Shown one piece after another: positions 17,506-25,199 of a stretch of 64,000 nucleotides of DNA. The position numbers and the translations under genes are program-made. The DNA is from an uncultured Sulfitobacter sp. GTDB lineage: Bacteria; Pseudomonadota; Alphaproteobacteria; Rhodobacterales; Rhodobacteraceae. The stretch is taken from assembly GCF_947499945.1 (NCBI RefSeq), contig NZ_CANMQD010000006.1, positions 1 to 64,000 on the forward strand, written 5' to 3'. Position 1 is the stretch's first letter, and every line of letters starts with the position of its first letter. The notes under the pieces were generated by a model. That model saw nothing but the letters and a program-made list of their open reading frames with translations. It was not told the DNA's origin and searched no databases.

Positions 17506-19318
17506 GCAGCCCCAGATAGACCGCACGGCCCGGCTGGTTAAAGCCGCCTGCGGTCTCGTACTTTTCATCAAACAGGTTCTCGACACGCAAATAGGCCTCG
17601 GTGGTGTCGGTCATGTCATAAGACAGGCCCATGCCGACCAACGTGTAATCGCCCACAAGGTTATCGGCAGGCGCAAACGCACTCGGCACAACATCGGCCA
17701 CGTAACGCACATCGACATAACCGCTCAGACGGTTGGAAAAGTCGTTGGACAGGCCAAGCACCAGATCATGGCGCGGGGTCCGTGTCTGGCGCACGCCTTC
17801 GGTCTTTGCATCGGTATAGGTATAGGCACCGTAAAAGCTGGTGCCCTCGCGCAGGACATATTCCCCCGACAGTTCCACCCCTTTGGACACAGTCGTTCCC
17901 GGCACTTGGTTGTAGCAGCCAAAGCCCGATGCGCAGGCCGTGGATGCGCCGTCAAATTCGATCCGGTTGTCCACTTCGGTATAGAACAATGTGGCCTTCA
18001 CCCCGCCAACATCACCGTAAGTTTTCTCGACACCCAACTCGAAACTGGTGCTGTCCTCGGGCTGCAAAGCAGCATCGCCATACAGGCTGTAGCGCTCATA
18101 AAGCGAGGGGGCGCGGTAGCCTGTCCCGATCACGGCGCGGAACAGCAAATCCTCACGCGCACGCCAGACACCTGCCAAACGCCCTGTCGCTTGTCCACCA
18201 AAGGTCGAGTTATCATCATAGCGCAGTGCCGCCGAAAGATCGACGCTGTCACTCGCCGCGAACAGCAATTCTGCATTTATCGACGTGTTATCCTCTGAGG
18301 CAACCACAGCATCCAGCAGCGCTTCTTCCTCGGTATAATCCGCCCCGAAGGTCAGCGTGGTACGCGCGCCCAGTTCTGCGGTGCCCTGATAGGTCAGGCT
18401 GTTACGCTGGCCATTGAAAAGCTGGGTGAACCCCAAGGGATCTTCGCGATCGTTCTCGAAATAGCTGTAGCTGAGAGTATGGGTCACAACTCCCGTCTCA
18501 AGCCGCGCAAAAACCCGCGCGCCCTTCTCGGTAAACAGGTTCGTGCCAGTGGCATCACTGCTGAAACTGCTACGGTCAATATCGACCTCGCCATCGCGGT
18601 AGCGCAGCGCCATACCGAATGTCAGGCGGTCTGTAGCGTCATATTCCGCAGTGGCGTCAATGGTCGTCTGGTCAAAGCCGTCGTTTTCATCGTTGAAACT
18701 TTGCGCAGAAAACCCGTCCGTTTTTATCCGACCGTAGGAGAACGCCACAAAGCCGTTCTCGGAGCGGTGGCCGATGTTCATCCCGCTTGAATAGGTATCA
18801 TAAGTCCCTGCCTCACCGTGCAGGTTGCCGGAAAATCCCATCTCTTCGGGCGTGAAAGTGCTTATGTTGACCACACCCGCAATCGCCTCGGAGCCATAAA
18901 GCGCCGATTGCGATCCCTTGAGCACTTCCACACGATCGATGCCCGACGAGGTCAAACCGCCAAAGTTGAACTGGGTCTGCACGCTGGAGGGATCAGTCAC
19001 GTCGATCCCGTTCACACGCACCCCGACATAGCGCGATGAAAGCCCCCTGATCTGGATGCTGCCCGAATTGCCCAAACCGCCGTTCGAGGTGGAGTTGACA
19101 CCGGGCAAGCGGTCAAGACGTTTTAACACAGTTGTATCATTGCTGCCTGCGTCCTCGCCCTCAAGCACCTCAACGGTGGCGCCCGTGCGGCCCACCTCAA
19201 CGGGGGTGAGGTTGGAAGAAAGGGCAATCGTGCCCAAATCAAATGTTTCCTGCGCAAAGGCAGGGGTCAGCATAAGCGGTGACAAGGCTACGGAAGCCAG
19301 AAGTGAAGAACGGATCAT
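17492..19318 (-). CDS. btuB: TonB-dependent vitamin B12 outer-membrane receptor
   Basis: A 608-residue outer-membrane receptor. A signal peptide ending in AFAQ is followed by a plug domain (about residues 40-150) with VLKRLDRLPGVNSTSNGG, GSIQIRGL and VEVLKGSQSALYGSEAIAGVVN, then a beta-barrel ending in the Phe-terminated GLRAEF that suits BAM insertion. Length is as in BtuB (about 600). It is the first gene of the operon and lies 141 bp downstream of a cobalamin riboswitch, which supports B12 as ligand. A tonB-exbBD operon lies immediately upstream on the same strand. Confidence 0.95.
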   Translation of the reverse strand: MIRSSLLASVALSPLMLTPAFAQETFDLGTIALSSNLTPVEVGRTGATVEVLEGEDAGSNDTTVLKRLDRLPGVNSTSNGGLGNSGSIQIRGLSSRYVGVRVNGIDVTDPSSVQTQFNFGGLTSSGIDRVEVLKGSQSALYGSEAIAGVVNISTFTPEEMGFSGNLHGEAGTYDTYSSGMNIGHRSENGFVAFSYGRIKTDGFSAQSFNDENDGFDQTTIDATAEYDATDRLTFGMALRYRDGEVDIDRSSFSSDATGTNLFTEKGARVFARLETGVVTHTLSYSYFENDREDPLGFTQLFNGQRNSLTYQGTAELGARTTLTFGADYTEEEALLDAVVASEDNTSINAELLFAASDSVDLSAALRYDDNSTFGGQATGRLAGVWRAREDLLFRAVIGTGYRAPSLYERYSLYGDAALQPEDSTSFELGVEKTYGDVGGVKATLFYTEVDNRIEFDGASTACASGFGCYNQVPGTTVSKGVELSGEYVLREGTSFYGAYTYTDAKTEGVRQTRTPRHDLVLGLSNDFSNRLSGYVDVRYVADVVPSAFAPADNLVGDYTLVGMGLSYDMTDTTEAYLRVENLFDEKYETAGGFNQPGRAVYLGLRAEF

Positions 19319-19335
19319 AAGTATCCCTCGGGTTA

Positions 19336-19385
19336 GACCCTAAACAGGGTCAATAGACGTATGTGTCAGATGAGGGGCATGCCCC
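19336..19385 (-). promoter_or_regulatory. Hairpin-forming expression platform of the cobalamin riboswitch
   Basis: Two inverted repeats lie between the riboswitch and btuB: GGGGC-AT-GCCCC (19374-19385) and GACCCT-AAAC-AGGGTC (19336-19351). The second sits just before the btuB ribosome site (GAGGGA, 19324-19329) and could compete with or cover it. There is no U-tract, so control of translation initiation is more likely than termination. This is inference from the stems only. Confidence 0.4.
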
Positions 19386-19459
19386 CGCAGACGGTGAAAA
19401 CACCACAAGCGGAAGATCCGCAGCCCTGACGCCCCACGCGCCCGGACAGGGTGAACACT

Positions 19460-19646
19460 TTGGCAGGTCTCCTGACTTGCGGGTCAAAGTTTGGCCGGAC
19501 CTTCCCAATGCACGCATGCACCAGTGGTATATTCCGACGTCACTCGCCGCTCACAGTTGCGGGGGCAGTCGTGGATTTGGCACCTCTCGGCGCACGCACC
19601 ACGTTCCCTATTATCCGACGGACAAGCCGCCAGAACCAAAGCACCT
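19460..19646 (-). promoter_or_regulatory. Cobalamin (B12) riboswitch
   Basis: Read on the minus strand, the region has the cobalamin riboswitch elements in order: a 5' GGTGC...GGCGGCTT segment, GGGAACGTGGTG, the conserved CTGCCCCCGCAACTGTGA core, a CCACTG segment, GGGAAGG, and the 3' AGTCAGGAGACCTGCC B12-box strand (19462-19477). It lies between tonB and btuB and points at btuB. Adenosylcobalamin binding should repress the btuBFCD-cbiZ operon. Confidence 0.93.
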
Positions 19647-19714
19647 TAACGCCTAGTGCAAAGCAGAATGTTTTGGAAGGGGATTCGTTTTGAAACCGGG
19701 TTTTCAGCCAGAAG

Positions 19715-20620
19715 CTATCGCCCTTTTATCCTGATTGAAAACTGCCGCTGCGCTCCTGCTGGGGGGCGTGGAAAAGGCGCCGCCTTGCGGATTAAGCCGA
19801 TTGCCGCCTTGTCCAGTGCGGCCGAACCCGAACTGCGGGCAATGGACACACGTGCCAATCCGCCACCTGAGGAAATTGTAAAGGCAACCACTGCCGTCCC
19901 TTTGGAGCGTACCCGCGGCTTGGACTGGCGCGATATGCGGCGCATCACTTGACCGGGATAGTTGCTGGCGGCGGCATTGCCCGCCTTCGTTGCCCGCTTT
20001 TTGCTTTTGCCTGACGTTTGCGCTTTTGCGGTTTTGGATTTTCCGCTCTGCACCCCTTTGGTGTTGTTGCGCTGTGCATTGCCGCGCGTCGTCTTTTGCG
20101 TTTCGGCATGCTTTTGCGCACGCTCCGCCCTTTTGCGCTCTTGCTCTTGGGCGACTTTTGCAGCCAACGCGGGGTTTTTCACCGCAGGCCGCTTTGACAG
20201 AGCCGGCGCATCGCTCTCCGGCGTCTGCGCCACGATCCTCTGCGAGGGTACCGCTGGAGATGCCGCAATAAGGGCCGGTACAGCCGTGAGTGCTGTCACA
20301 GTCAAAACAGGTGTTGCCGCGTCAGCATTGGCTGTGAGCACTGTGGAGGGCGTGAGTGTCTGCAAGGGTTGGACAGGTTCTGCGTCCACACCCGCCGTCA
20401 CGATTTCCGCTGGCGCGACCTTCGCTTCATCCGTCGTGAGCGCCGTGAGCGTCCCCACCGCCATATCCTCAAACCGCGATCCCATACGCGCTTCGGCAGT
20501 TGGACCACCGCCCTCGATTTCTATCCGAGGTTTGGATGTGCCAAATTGCGCTGCACCCGTAACCACACCAGCCGCGAGGACCAATGACACAAGTTTCGCA
20601 AGAAGCGAGCGCGGGATCAT
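19715..20620 (-). CDS. tonB: TonB-family energy transducer
   Basis: A 301-residue protein with one N-terminal membrane anchor (about residues 8-25), a long low-complexity periplasmic linker rich in Ala, Pro, Thr, then Lys/Arg/Gln (about 60-220), and a C-terminal TonB domain with GTAVVAFTISSGGGLARVSIARSSG and AAPFPRPPAG. It contacts the TonB boxes of receptors such as BtuB. It overlaps the second exbD gene by 4 bp and ends the Ton operon, 69 bp before the riboswitch of btuB. Confidence 0.92.
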   Translation of the reverse strand: MIPRSLLAKLVSLVLAAGVVTGAAQFGTSKPRIEIEGGGPTAEARMGSRFEDMAVGTLTALTTDEAKVAPAEIVTAGVDAEPVQPLQTLTPSTVLTANADAATPVLTVTALTAVPALIAASPAVPSQRIVAQTPESDAPALSKRPAVKNPALAAKVAQEQERKRAERAQKHAETQKTTRGNAQRNNTKGVQSGKSKTAKAQTSGKSKKRATKAGNAAASNYPGQVMRRISRQSKPRVRSKGTAVVAFTISSGGGLARVSIARSSGSAALDKAAIGLIRKAAPFPRPPAGAQRQFSIRIKGR

Positions 20621-21006
20621 TCCAGCGCCCTTTGCGTCACAAGCATCACCCGTTCAGCGCCCGCAGCCCGTAACTCTCGCGTCAGCGTAACAAGCGTTTT
20701 TGCAGGCAATGCACGGTCAGGCACTACACGCACAACCGCGCGGTCCTCCTCTGAAAGACTTGCCACAAACGACGCCGCATCGCTCTGGTCTTGGCCTTCA
20801 AACCTTAGGCGTCCGTCAGGATAGATCACCAGAGCATCAGGCGGCGCCTGATCATCGAGTGCGCCCGTCTCTACCAGCTTGAGCGCGGGATCAAGTGGCT
20901 GTGCCAGCGTGCCAGCCACCATAAAAAACACCAGCATCAGAAACACGATGTTGATGAGGGCGATTGTCGGCTCGCGCTGCGGTTTCGTGTTGGCAAGACG
21001 GCGCAT
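20617..21006 (-). CDS. exbD: ExbD-type Ton motor protein (second copy)
   Basis: A 129-residue protein with one membrane helix (about residues 14-35) starting PTIALINIVFLMLVFFMVAGT, and a periplasmic domain with the ExbD pattern ALVIYPDGRLRFEGQ and VVRVVPDRALPAKTLV. The usual ExbD membrane aspartate (MTPLIDV-like) is replaced here by ALINIVF, so the proton-carrying Asp seems to be missing. It pairs with the first ExbD, which keeps LIDV. Overlaps tonB; 2-bp gap after the first exbD. Confidence 0.85.
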   Translation of the reverse strand: MRRLANTKPQREPTIALINIVFLMLVFFMVAGTLAQPLDPALKLVETGALDDQAPPDALVIYPDGRLRFEGQDQSDAASFVASLSEEDRAVVRVVPDRALPAKTLVTLTRELRAAGAERVMLVTQRALE

Positions 21007-21008
21007 CT

Positions 21009-21386
21009 CTAGCCCCCCAAAACCGAGATCTGCAAGGCAGGCCAGCGGCGCAATGCGACCAGCACATCCGTTAACCGCTGCGCATCCACATCCGGCCCAA
21101 GCGAGATAAGCAGAGGTGTGCCCTCAACTGCATCCGCCAAGGGTGAAGCGGCCAAAGACCCCAAAGACAGATCGTCACCATTCAGGCGCAAACTCAACAC
21201 GCCCAGTTCAAGAAACAAGGGCTTCACATCACTGGAAACAGCCATGCCTGTGCCAGCCGCTGCCAGTTCAATCTCGGCGAATTTTGAGAATGTCGATGTC
21301 AGCATGAAGAACAACAACAGTAAAAAGATCACGTCAATCAAGGACGTCATCTGGAGCCGCCGTCGTCTTGCTCGCGCTTTAGCCAT
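21009..21386 (-). CDS. exbD: ExbD-type Ton motor protein (first copy)
   Basis: A 125-residue inner-membrane protein: basic N-terminus (MAKARARRRRLQ), then MTSLIDVIFLLLLFFMLTSTF with the conserved membrane Asp of ExbD, and a small periplasmic domain. I start it at the ATG at 21386, which overlaps the exbB stop (ATGGCTAA); a longer frame would add residues encoded inside exbB. It should form the proton-driven stator with ExbB. Confidence 0.9.
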   Translation of the reverse strand: MAKARARRRRLQMTSLIDVIFLLLLFFMLTSTFSKFAEIELAAAGTGMAVSSDVKPLFLELGVLSLRLNGDDLSLGSLAASPLADAVEGTPLLISLGPDVDAQRLTDVLVALRRWPALQISVLGG

Positions 21387-22050
21387 GGAGCGCCATCGCA
21401 TCAGGTGCCGTATCAGGCTGAGGCATAACACCTGCGCCTGTCGGGTGCAAAATCGTGAGCAGCGCCTTGTCTGCGATCACCCGCTCCGCCTCCATTCGCT
21501 GCTCGAACCAGCTCAAGATCAGGGCCGTCGGCATCGCAACCACTAGGCCCACAGCCGTAGTGAGCAACGCCACCCAAATGCCCCCTGCCAGAATGGACGG
21601 GTCCACTTGAGAGCCAGCGGCCTGCAAAGCCTGGAACGCTTCGATCATGCCCAAGACAGTACCGAAGAGACCCAGCAACGGGGCAAGTTGTGCAACGGAA
21701 TCGAGCAATCTGAACCCTGTTTCCAGCTGGGCAAACTCTGCTTCGGCCTCGGCTTGCAAACGGGCGACCTCCTGATCGGGGCCAGACATCGCCATTCTCA
21801 CAACGGGCACCAAATAGCTGGTAGAGCGCCCCAACGCGGCTTGTGCTGCACCACGGTCGCCGCGGTCCCATGCGCTCACCGCCTCCGACAGGGCGGTATG
21901 TCGACCCACGCCAGCACGCTGAAACTGCCACGCCTTATAGATAGCAACAGCAACGGCGAGCACAGCAACCCCCATCAGAATGACAACAACAGGCCCCCCC
22001 GTTTGCGCGATCTGGCGCAAGGGCGCGGCTAAGCTGAGGATCGTTTCCAT
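21379..22050 (-). CDS. exbB: ExbB-type Ton motor protein
   Basis: A 223-residue MotA/TolQ/ExbB-family protein with three membrane segments (about residues 17-38, 117-140 and 160-182). Conserved stretches are LLDSVAQLAPLLGLFGTVLGMIEAF (split by the second helix) and AVGLVVAMPTALILSWFE. The start at 22050 is one base inside the stop of the upstream periplasmic gene (TGATG), so the first 18 residues of a longer frame are unlikely. It forms the motor with the two ExbD proteins. Confidence 0.92.
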   Translation of the reverse strand: METILSLAAPLRQIAQTGGPVVVILMGVAVLAVAVAIYKAWQFQRAGVGRHTALSEAVSAWDRGDRGAAQAALGRSTSYLVPVVRMAMSGPDQEVARLQAEAEAEFAQLETGFRLLDSVAQLAPLLGLFGTVLGMIEAFQALQAAGSQVDPSILAGGIWVALLTTAVGLVVAMPTALILSWFEQRMEAERVIADKALLTILHPTGAGVMPQPDTAPDAMALHG

Positions 22051-22481
22051 CAACCCAATACCTCGATTTCCGTACGCGACGACGGCATCAAGCCGCTTTC
22101 GCAAACGCGCGGGTCCAGCCCCGCGCCCTCACAGGTATTCGCACTGTTGAACAGAACGCGCCCCAACTGCTCACAGGTGGTTTGCGGAATTACAAATTGG
22201 CGCACGCGCGGACGCGCAGGCGGCAGTGTCCCGAAGTCAAACAGCGTCAGACGGTCAACCTGTCCGTCACTGTCAAACAGCACTGTCTCGTAGACGATTT
22301 TATCAATCGCTATCTCGGTACCGTTGGTGATCAAAAACGTAAGCTTGCAGGTGTCGCCCATCGTCTCGGTCGCGTTCAGCTCGATCGACAGGCGTCCCGA
22401 AATGTCACTCTCCTGCGCCACAACAGACTGCGTGGCGAGGATCAGAGCAGCGGCCCAGATAGGGAATGTATGACGGGGCAT
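22050..22481 (-). CDS. Small periplasmic protein leading the Ton operon
   Basis: A 143-residue secreted protein of unknown function. The signal peptide (MPRHTFPIWAAALILATQSVVAQ) is followed by a mostly beta domain, SIELNATETMGDTCKLTFLITNGTEIAIDKIVYETVLFD in two strands, and at least four Cys residues likely to form disulfides. I start at the ATG at 22481 because AGGAG lies 6-7 bp upstream and the signal peptide begins there. It is translationally coupled to exbB, so it may assist the Ton complex or a linked receptor. I recognise no named domain. Confidence 0.75.
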   Translation of the reverse strand: MPRHTFPIWAAALILATQSVVAQESDISGRLSIELNATETMGDTCKLTFLITNGTEIAIDKIVYETVLFDSDGQVDRLTLFDFGTLPPARPRVRQFVIPQTTCEQLGRVLFNSANTCEGAGLDPRVCESGLMPSSRTEIEVLG

Positions 22482-22657
22482 GGAAACTCCTGATTGTCTC
22501 AAACCCGCAGCTTGCGGAGCGAATTTTACGATTATTCTAGGTGCAGCAGCACGGGCGGTTCCGCGACTGCCTAACACCGCCACGCCATTTTCGCCAAGCG
22601 CTGTTTTCAACCCTCATGCCCGTTCGGCGCATGTGCGCCCGTCTTTTCTGGTATCTG

Positions 22658-23275
22658 TTACTCTTGACGGGGCCGAAAAATTCCACCTTGCAAGCGCTGT
22701 GTCACAAACAAGGTCACAACAATGACCGCACTGCTTAACGCCGCCTTCGAGAAAGTCTCCATCGTGCCGTCAATCAGCATCGCATGCATAACACTGCCCG
22801 TAACGATAATGAGGGCCAGTGCGGTGTGGCCCTTACGCCAGTTTCGCAACCCGATCCGCCGCCGCATCAGGGCCAATCCGCCAGAGGCAAAACCCGCCCA
22901 CATTGCCACAACTCCCCAGACGGAAAACACTGTCGGCGAAGACAAGAGCAACGCATCGATCACGTCAGGGGGGCTTGTCACCCAAAGGCCACCCACATGC
23001 AGAACGACGCTCACCAGCAAAGCAGCACCGACAACGCGGTGCAGACGCCGCGCCGAGCCGAGGGATATGCCCGGCAAAAATCCGGATATCAGCAGCGGCT
23101 GGACCAGCAAAAGCGCCAAGGCGATTATGCCTGCAAATCCCCCGAGGATGTAGATGGAATCACGCCATGCCAAAAGTGGACTGTTGGCGGCAAGCCCAAT
23201 GGGCACTAGCAGCGTGAGTATCACACCGACCCAGATGGACCCACGCCAAATCAGACTGGCTTTGGAAGATGTCAC
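22658..23275 (-). CDS. Ferric-reductase-like transmembrane protein
   Basis: A 205-residue inner-membrane protein with about six hydrophobic segments. The pattern of His residues in membrane helices (RRLHRVVGAALLVSVVLHVGGLW and the later WRKGHTALALIIVTGSVMHAML) matches the b-heme site of the ferric reductase-like domain (PF01794). It has no FAD or NAD domain, so it would be only a membrane cytochrome. It follows the Tat-exported protein by 5 bp and the two are probably one operon. 176 bp separate it from the Ton operon; that gap shows a short hairpin (GGCGCATGTGCGCC, 22632-22645) but nothing else clear. Confidence 0.82.
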   Translation of the reverse strand: MTSSKASLIWRGSIWVGVILTLLVPIGLAANSPLLAWRDSIYILGGFAGIIALALLLVQPLLISGFLPGISLGSARRLHRVVGAALLVSVVLHVGGLWVTSPPDVIDALLLSSPTVFSVWGVVAMWAGFASGGLALMRRRIGLRNWRKGHTALALIIVTGSVMHAMLIDGTMETFSKAALSSAVIVVTLFVTQRLQGGIFRPRQE

Positions 23276-23280
23276 AATGC

Positions 23281-23769
23281 TCAGGCGGGCTTGAGAATGA
23301 AGTCTGCGTTGAGATTCGTGGCGCGAGCGTCTTGCATAATCGGGCGCAGGAATACCGTCACAAAACTTTCATCGTCATACGCAAGATGTCCATGCGCCTG
23401 ACCGAATGCCGGCACAATCTGGGGCATCTCCAGTCGGAACATGCCGTTCTCATCGGTTAGCGTTGCACCGTGGCTTTCTGGGTCACGCTCACTTCCCTCA
23501 GTGGTATGCGCCCAGATCTGGATGCGCTGACCCGCAAGGGGCGCACCATCCCCTGCCCGCCTGACACTGCCCGTCATCCAAAACCCGCCGCCGCCAATCT
23601 TCTCGACAACAGGGGCACCCGCCTGATAATTGTTGGCACCACCCCGCATGGACGGGGTTGGCGCAAAACTTGTGGCAAACGCAGGCACAAGCAGCCCTGT
23701 CGCCGCAGCAGTCATCACGCCACCTGTTGCGGCCAAAAGCGAACGGCGTGTCATCAAGCGGTGTGTCAT
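23281..23769 (-). CDS. Tat-exported intradiol-dioxygenase-like protein
   Basis: A 162-residue protein with a twin-arginine signal (MTRRSLLAATGGVMTAAATG), which suggests export of a folded, possibly cofactor-bearing protein. The mature part has the transthyretin-like beta core of intradiol ring-cleavage dioxygenases: FWMTGSVRRAGDGAPLAGQRIQIWAHT, then TDENGMFRLEMP. The family's metal-ligand segment (PAHIHF-like) is only loosely present as QAHGHLAYDDESF, so catalysis on catechols is doubtful. Start chosen at the ATG 23769, with GGAGA upstream. It pairs with the ferric-reductase-like gene. Confidence 0.72.
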   Translation of the reverse strand: MTHRLMTRRSLLAATGGVMTAAATGLLVPAFATSFAPTPSMRGGANNYQAGAPVVEKIGGGGFWMTGSVRRAGDGAPLAGQRIQIWAHTTEGSERDPESHGATLTDENGMFRLEMPQIVPAFGQAHGHLAYDDESFVTVFLRPIMQDARATNLNADFILKPA

Positions 23770-23997
23770 GGTATTCTCTCCTGTCCGGTTGCGGGTATTT
23801 TTCCTGAACTTAACATAGATAAGAGGCTCCGGTGGCATTTCGAGGTTTGCTTTCCAAATTGTGATAGCTGCACAAGATGGCAAAGCTAAAGCAGCCTGCA
23901 AGGTGATTTGATCGAATTGCGGGTATCCAAGCTACCAGTCACTTGCTTATGCCCGATCTGCGCTAGGTCTCTGCACAGGACTGATGGAGGAGCCAGA

Positions 23998-24552
23998 ATG
24001 AAATTTCTAGATTTGCGCAACGCCGCATTGGCAATGCTATTGTTCTTGCCCACACTTACAGGTGCACAAGAGACCCTCGTCGAGCTTCCGCTCTCGGATC
24101 AAACCCGCTGGGAGTATTTTAGCGATCAGGTGATGGGGGGTGTCTCCGAGGGACGTGCCACGTTTGAAGAAGCGGCGGGAGCTCCCATTCTGCGCCTGAC
24201 GGGCAGGGTTAGCACCGAAAATCGCGGCGGGTTTATTCAGGCCCGTGCAAAGTTGGAAGGCACACTCCCCACGGAGGCAAAAGGGGTCATTTTGAATGTG
24301 CGGGGAAACAACGAGACTTATTATGTGCATTTGCGCACGTCCCGCACGCTGCTCCCGTGGCAGTTTTATCAGGCCGCTTTCACAGCGTCAGAGACGTGGC
24401 AGGAGGTCAGAATTCCATTTTCGGATTTTGCACCCTACGGACGGCTCTTGGGCAAAACCTTCAAGGTAGAGAGCGTGCGCAGCGTAGCCATCGTTGCTTT
24501 CGGGAAGGATTACACAGCCGACCTTTCCGTAAAGTTTGTCGGGATTTACTAG
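23998..24552 (+). CDS. Secreted CIA30-domain (NADH ubiquinone oxidoreductase intermediate-associated) protein
   Basis: A 184-residue protein with a signal peptide (MKFLDLRNAALAMLLFLPTLTGA) and one CIA30 jelly-roll domain: WEYFSDQVMGGVSEGRATF near the start is the family hallmark, and WQEVRIPFSDFAPYGRLL lies near the end. In eukaryotes CIA30 assists complex I assembly; bacterial secreted members are uncharacterised and may bind carbohydrate. ATG at 23998 chosen, with GGAGG 7 bp upstream. It is a single-gene unit convergent with the DsrE-like gene. Confidence 0.85.
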   Translation: MKFLDLRNAALAMLLFLPTLTGAQETLVELPLSDQTRWEYFSDQVMGGVSEGRATFEEAAGAPILRLTGRVSTENRGGFIQARAKLEGTLPTEAKGVILNVRGNNETYYVHLRTSRTLLPWQFYQAAFTASETWQEVRIPFSDFAPYGRLLGKTFKVESVRSVAIVAFGKDYTADLSVKFVGIY

Positions 24553-24562
24553 CGACCGAGGA

Positions 24563-24594
24563 CTTTGCCCCAAGCATAAAAGCAAGGGGCAAAG
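24563..24594. terminator. Bidirectional hairpin between convergent genes
   Basis: CTTTGCCCC (24563-24571) and GGGGCAAAG (24586-24594) form a perfect 9-bp stem with a 14-base loop. It lies between the CIA30 gene and the DsrE-like gene and could end transcription from both sides; there is no long U-tract. Confidence 0.55.
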
Positions 24595-24613
24595 GTCAGC
24601 TTAGAGCCTGACA

Positions 24614-25054
24614 TCAGAAGCTCATGACCGTGGTGTCATCCGCTACAATCGCAGCACCCATCGCATCAGGCGCGGCGGCAGTCACACCCTCAATCAATGC
24701 TGAGGCATCAAACCCCTTACCCGGCAAATAAATCGCGCAAACCTGCACCTTGAGCCCCTTTTGCGCCATCATCATCTGCATAAGCCCCTGAGGGCTGGCA
24801 CCTTTTGGCGGCTGACCTGCTGTCGCAGACTCTGGTGCGTCTTTAAGAGCGATATCACCCGCTGGACCACACAAAAGCATCTCGGCCTGCGCACCCGCAG
24901 CCATGGCATTCATCGTGAGCACCATCGCCATCAGCTGGGTCTGCGGCTCGGCGCTGGTCAGAATCGTGATCAGCTTGTTCGGTCCATCAGCCTGTGCCGT
25001 CGTGGCGAGCCCGAGGGCCAGTGCAGAGGCGGTGAGAAGTTTTGAAATACGCAT
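24614..25054 (-). CDS. Periplasmic DsrE/DsrF-like protein
   Basis: A 146-residue protein with a signal peptide (MRISKLLTASALALGLATTAQA), then KLITILTSAEPQTQLMAMVLTMNAMAAGAQAEMLLCG, the alpha/beta opening of DsrE-like proteins (PF02635), cut here by a Met/Pro-rich loop. Cys residues occur in MLLCGPAGD and VQVCAIYLPG, positions used by DsrE-like proteins for sulfur handling. An AAGGAG site precedes the ATG. It is the last gene after cydA, cydB and the small CydX-like gene, which ties it to the bd oxidase operon; a role in sulfur or redox handling in the periplasm is inferred. Confidence 0.78.
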   Translation of the reverse strand: MRISKLLTASALALGLATTAQADGPNKLITILTSAEPQTQLMAMVLTMNAMAAGAQAEMLLCGPAGDIALKDAPESATAGQPPKGASPQGLMQMMMAQKGLKVQVCAIYLPGKGFDASALIEGVTAAAPDAMGAAIVADDTTVMSF

Positions 25055-25088
25055 TTTGGTTCTCCTTTTTGATGCGTCAATTAGGTAT

Positions 25089-25199
25089 TCAGGGCTTGAT
25101 CGCCATTCGGATCACGTAGGCGACAATGCCGAGGGCAAGCACGCTCACGATCCAGAAAGCGACAAACCACGCGAATTTCTTGAGGGTGCTGCGGGGCAT
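25089..25199 (-). CDS. CydX-like/DUF2474 small membrane subunit of the bd oxidase
   Basis: A 36-residue protein: MPRSTLKKFAWFVAFW at the start and VAYVIRMAIKP at the end, with one membrane helix (about residues 8-30) after a basic N-terminus. Its ATG overlaps the cydB stop (TGATG), so it is translated with cydB. Position, length and the W-F-W helix fit the small third subunits (CydX / DUF2474) that stabilise bd oxidases. It is too short for routine gene calling. Confidence 0.8.
   Translation of the reverse strand: MPRSTLKKFAWFVAFWIVSVLALGIVAYVIRMAIKP

Noticed and set aside
22632-22657. Short GC hairpin followed by a T-rich run as a terminator
   Set aside because: The T-rich side faces the plus strand, where no gene ends, while both neighbours are on the minus strand; the stem is only 5-6 bp.
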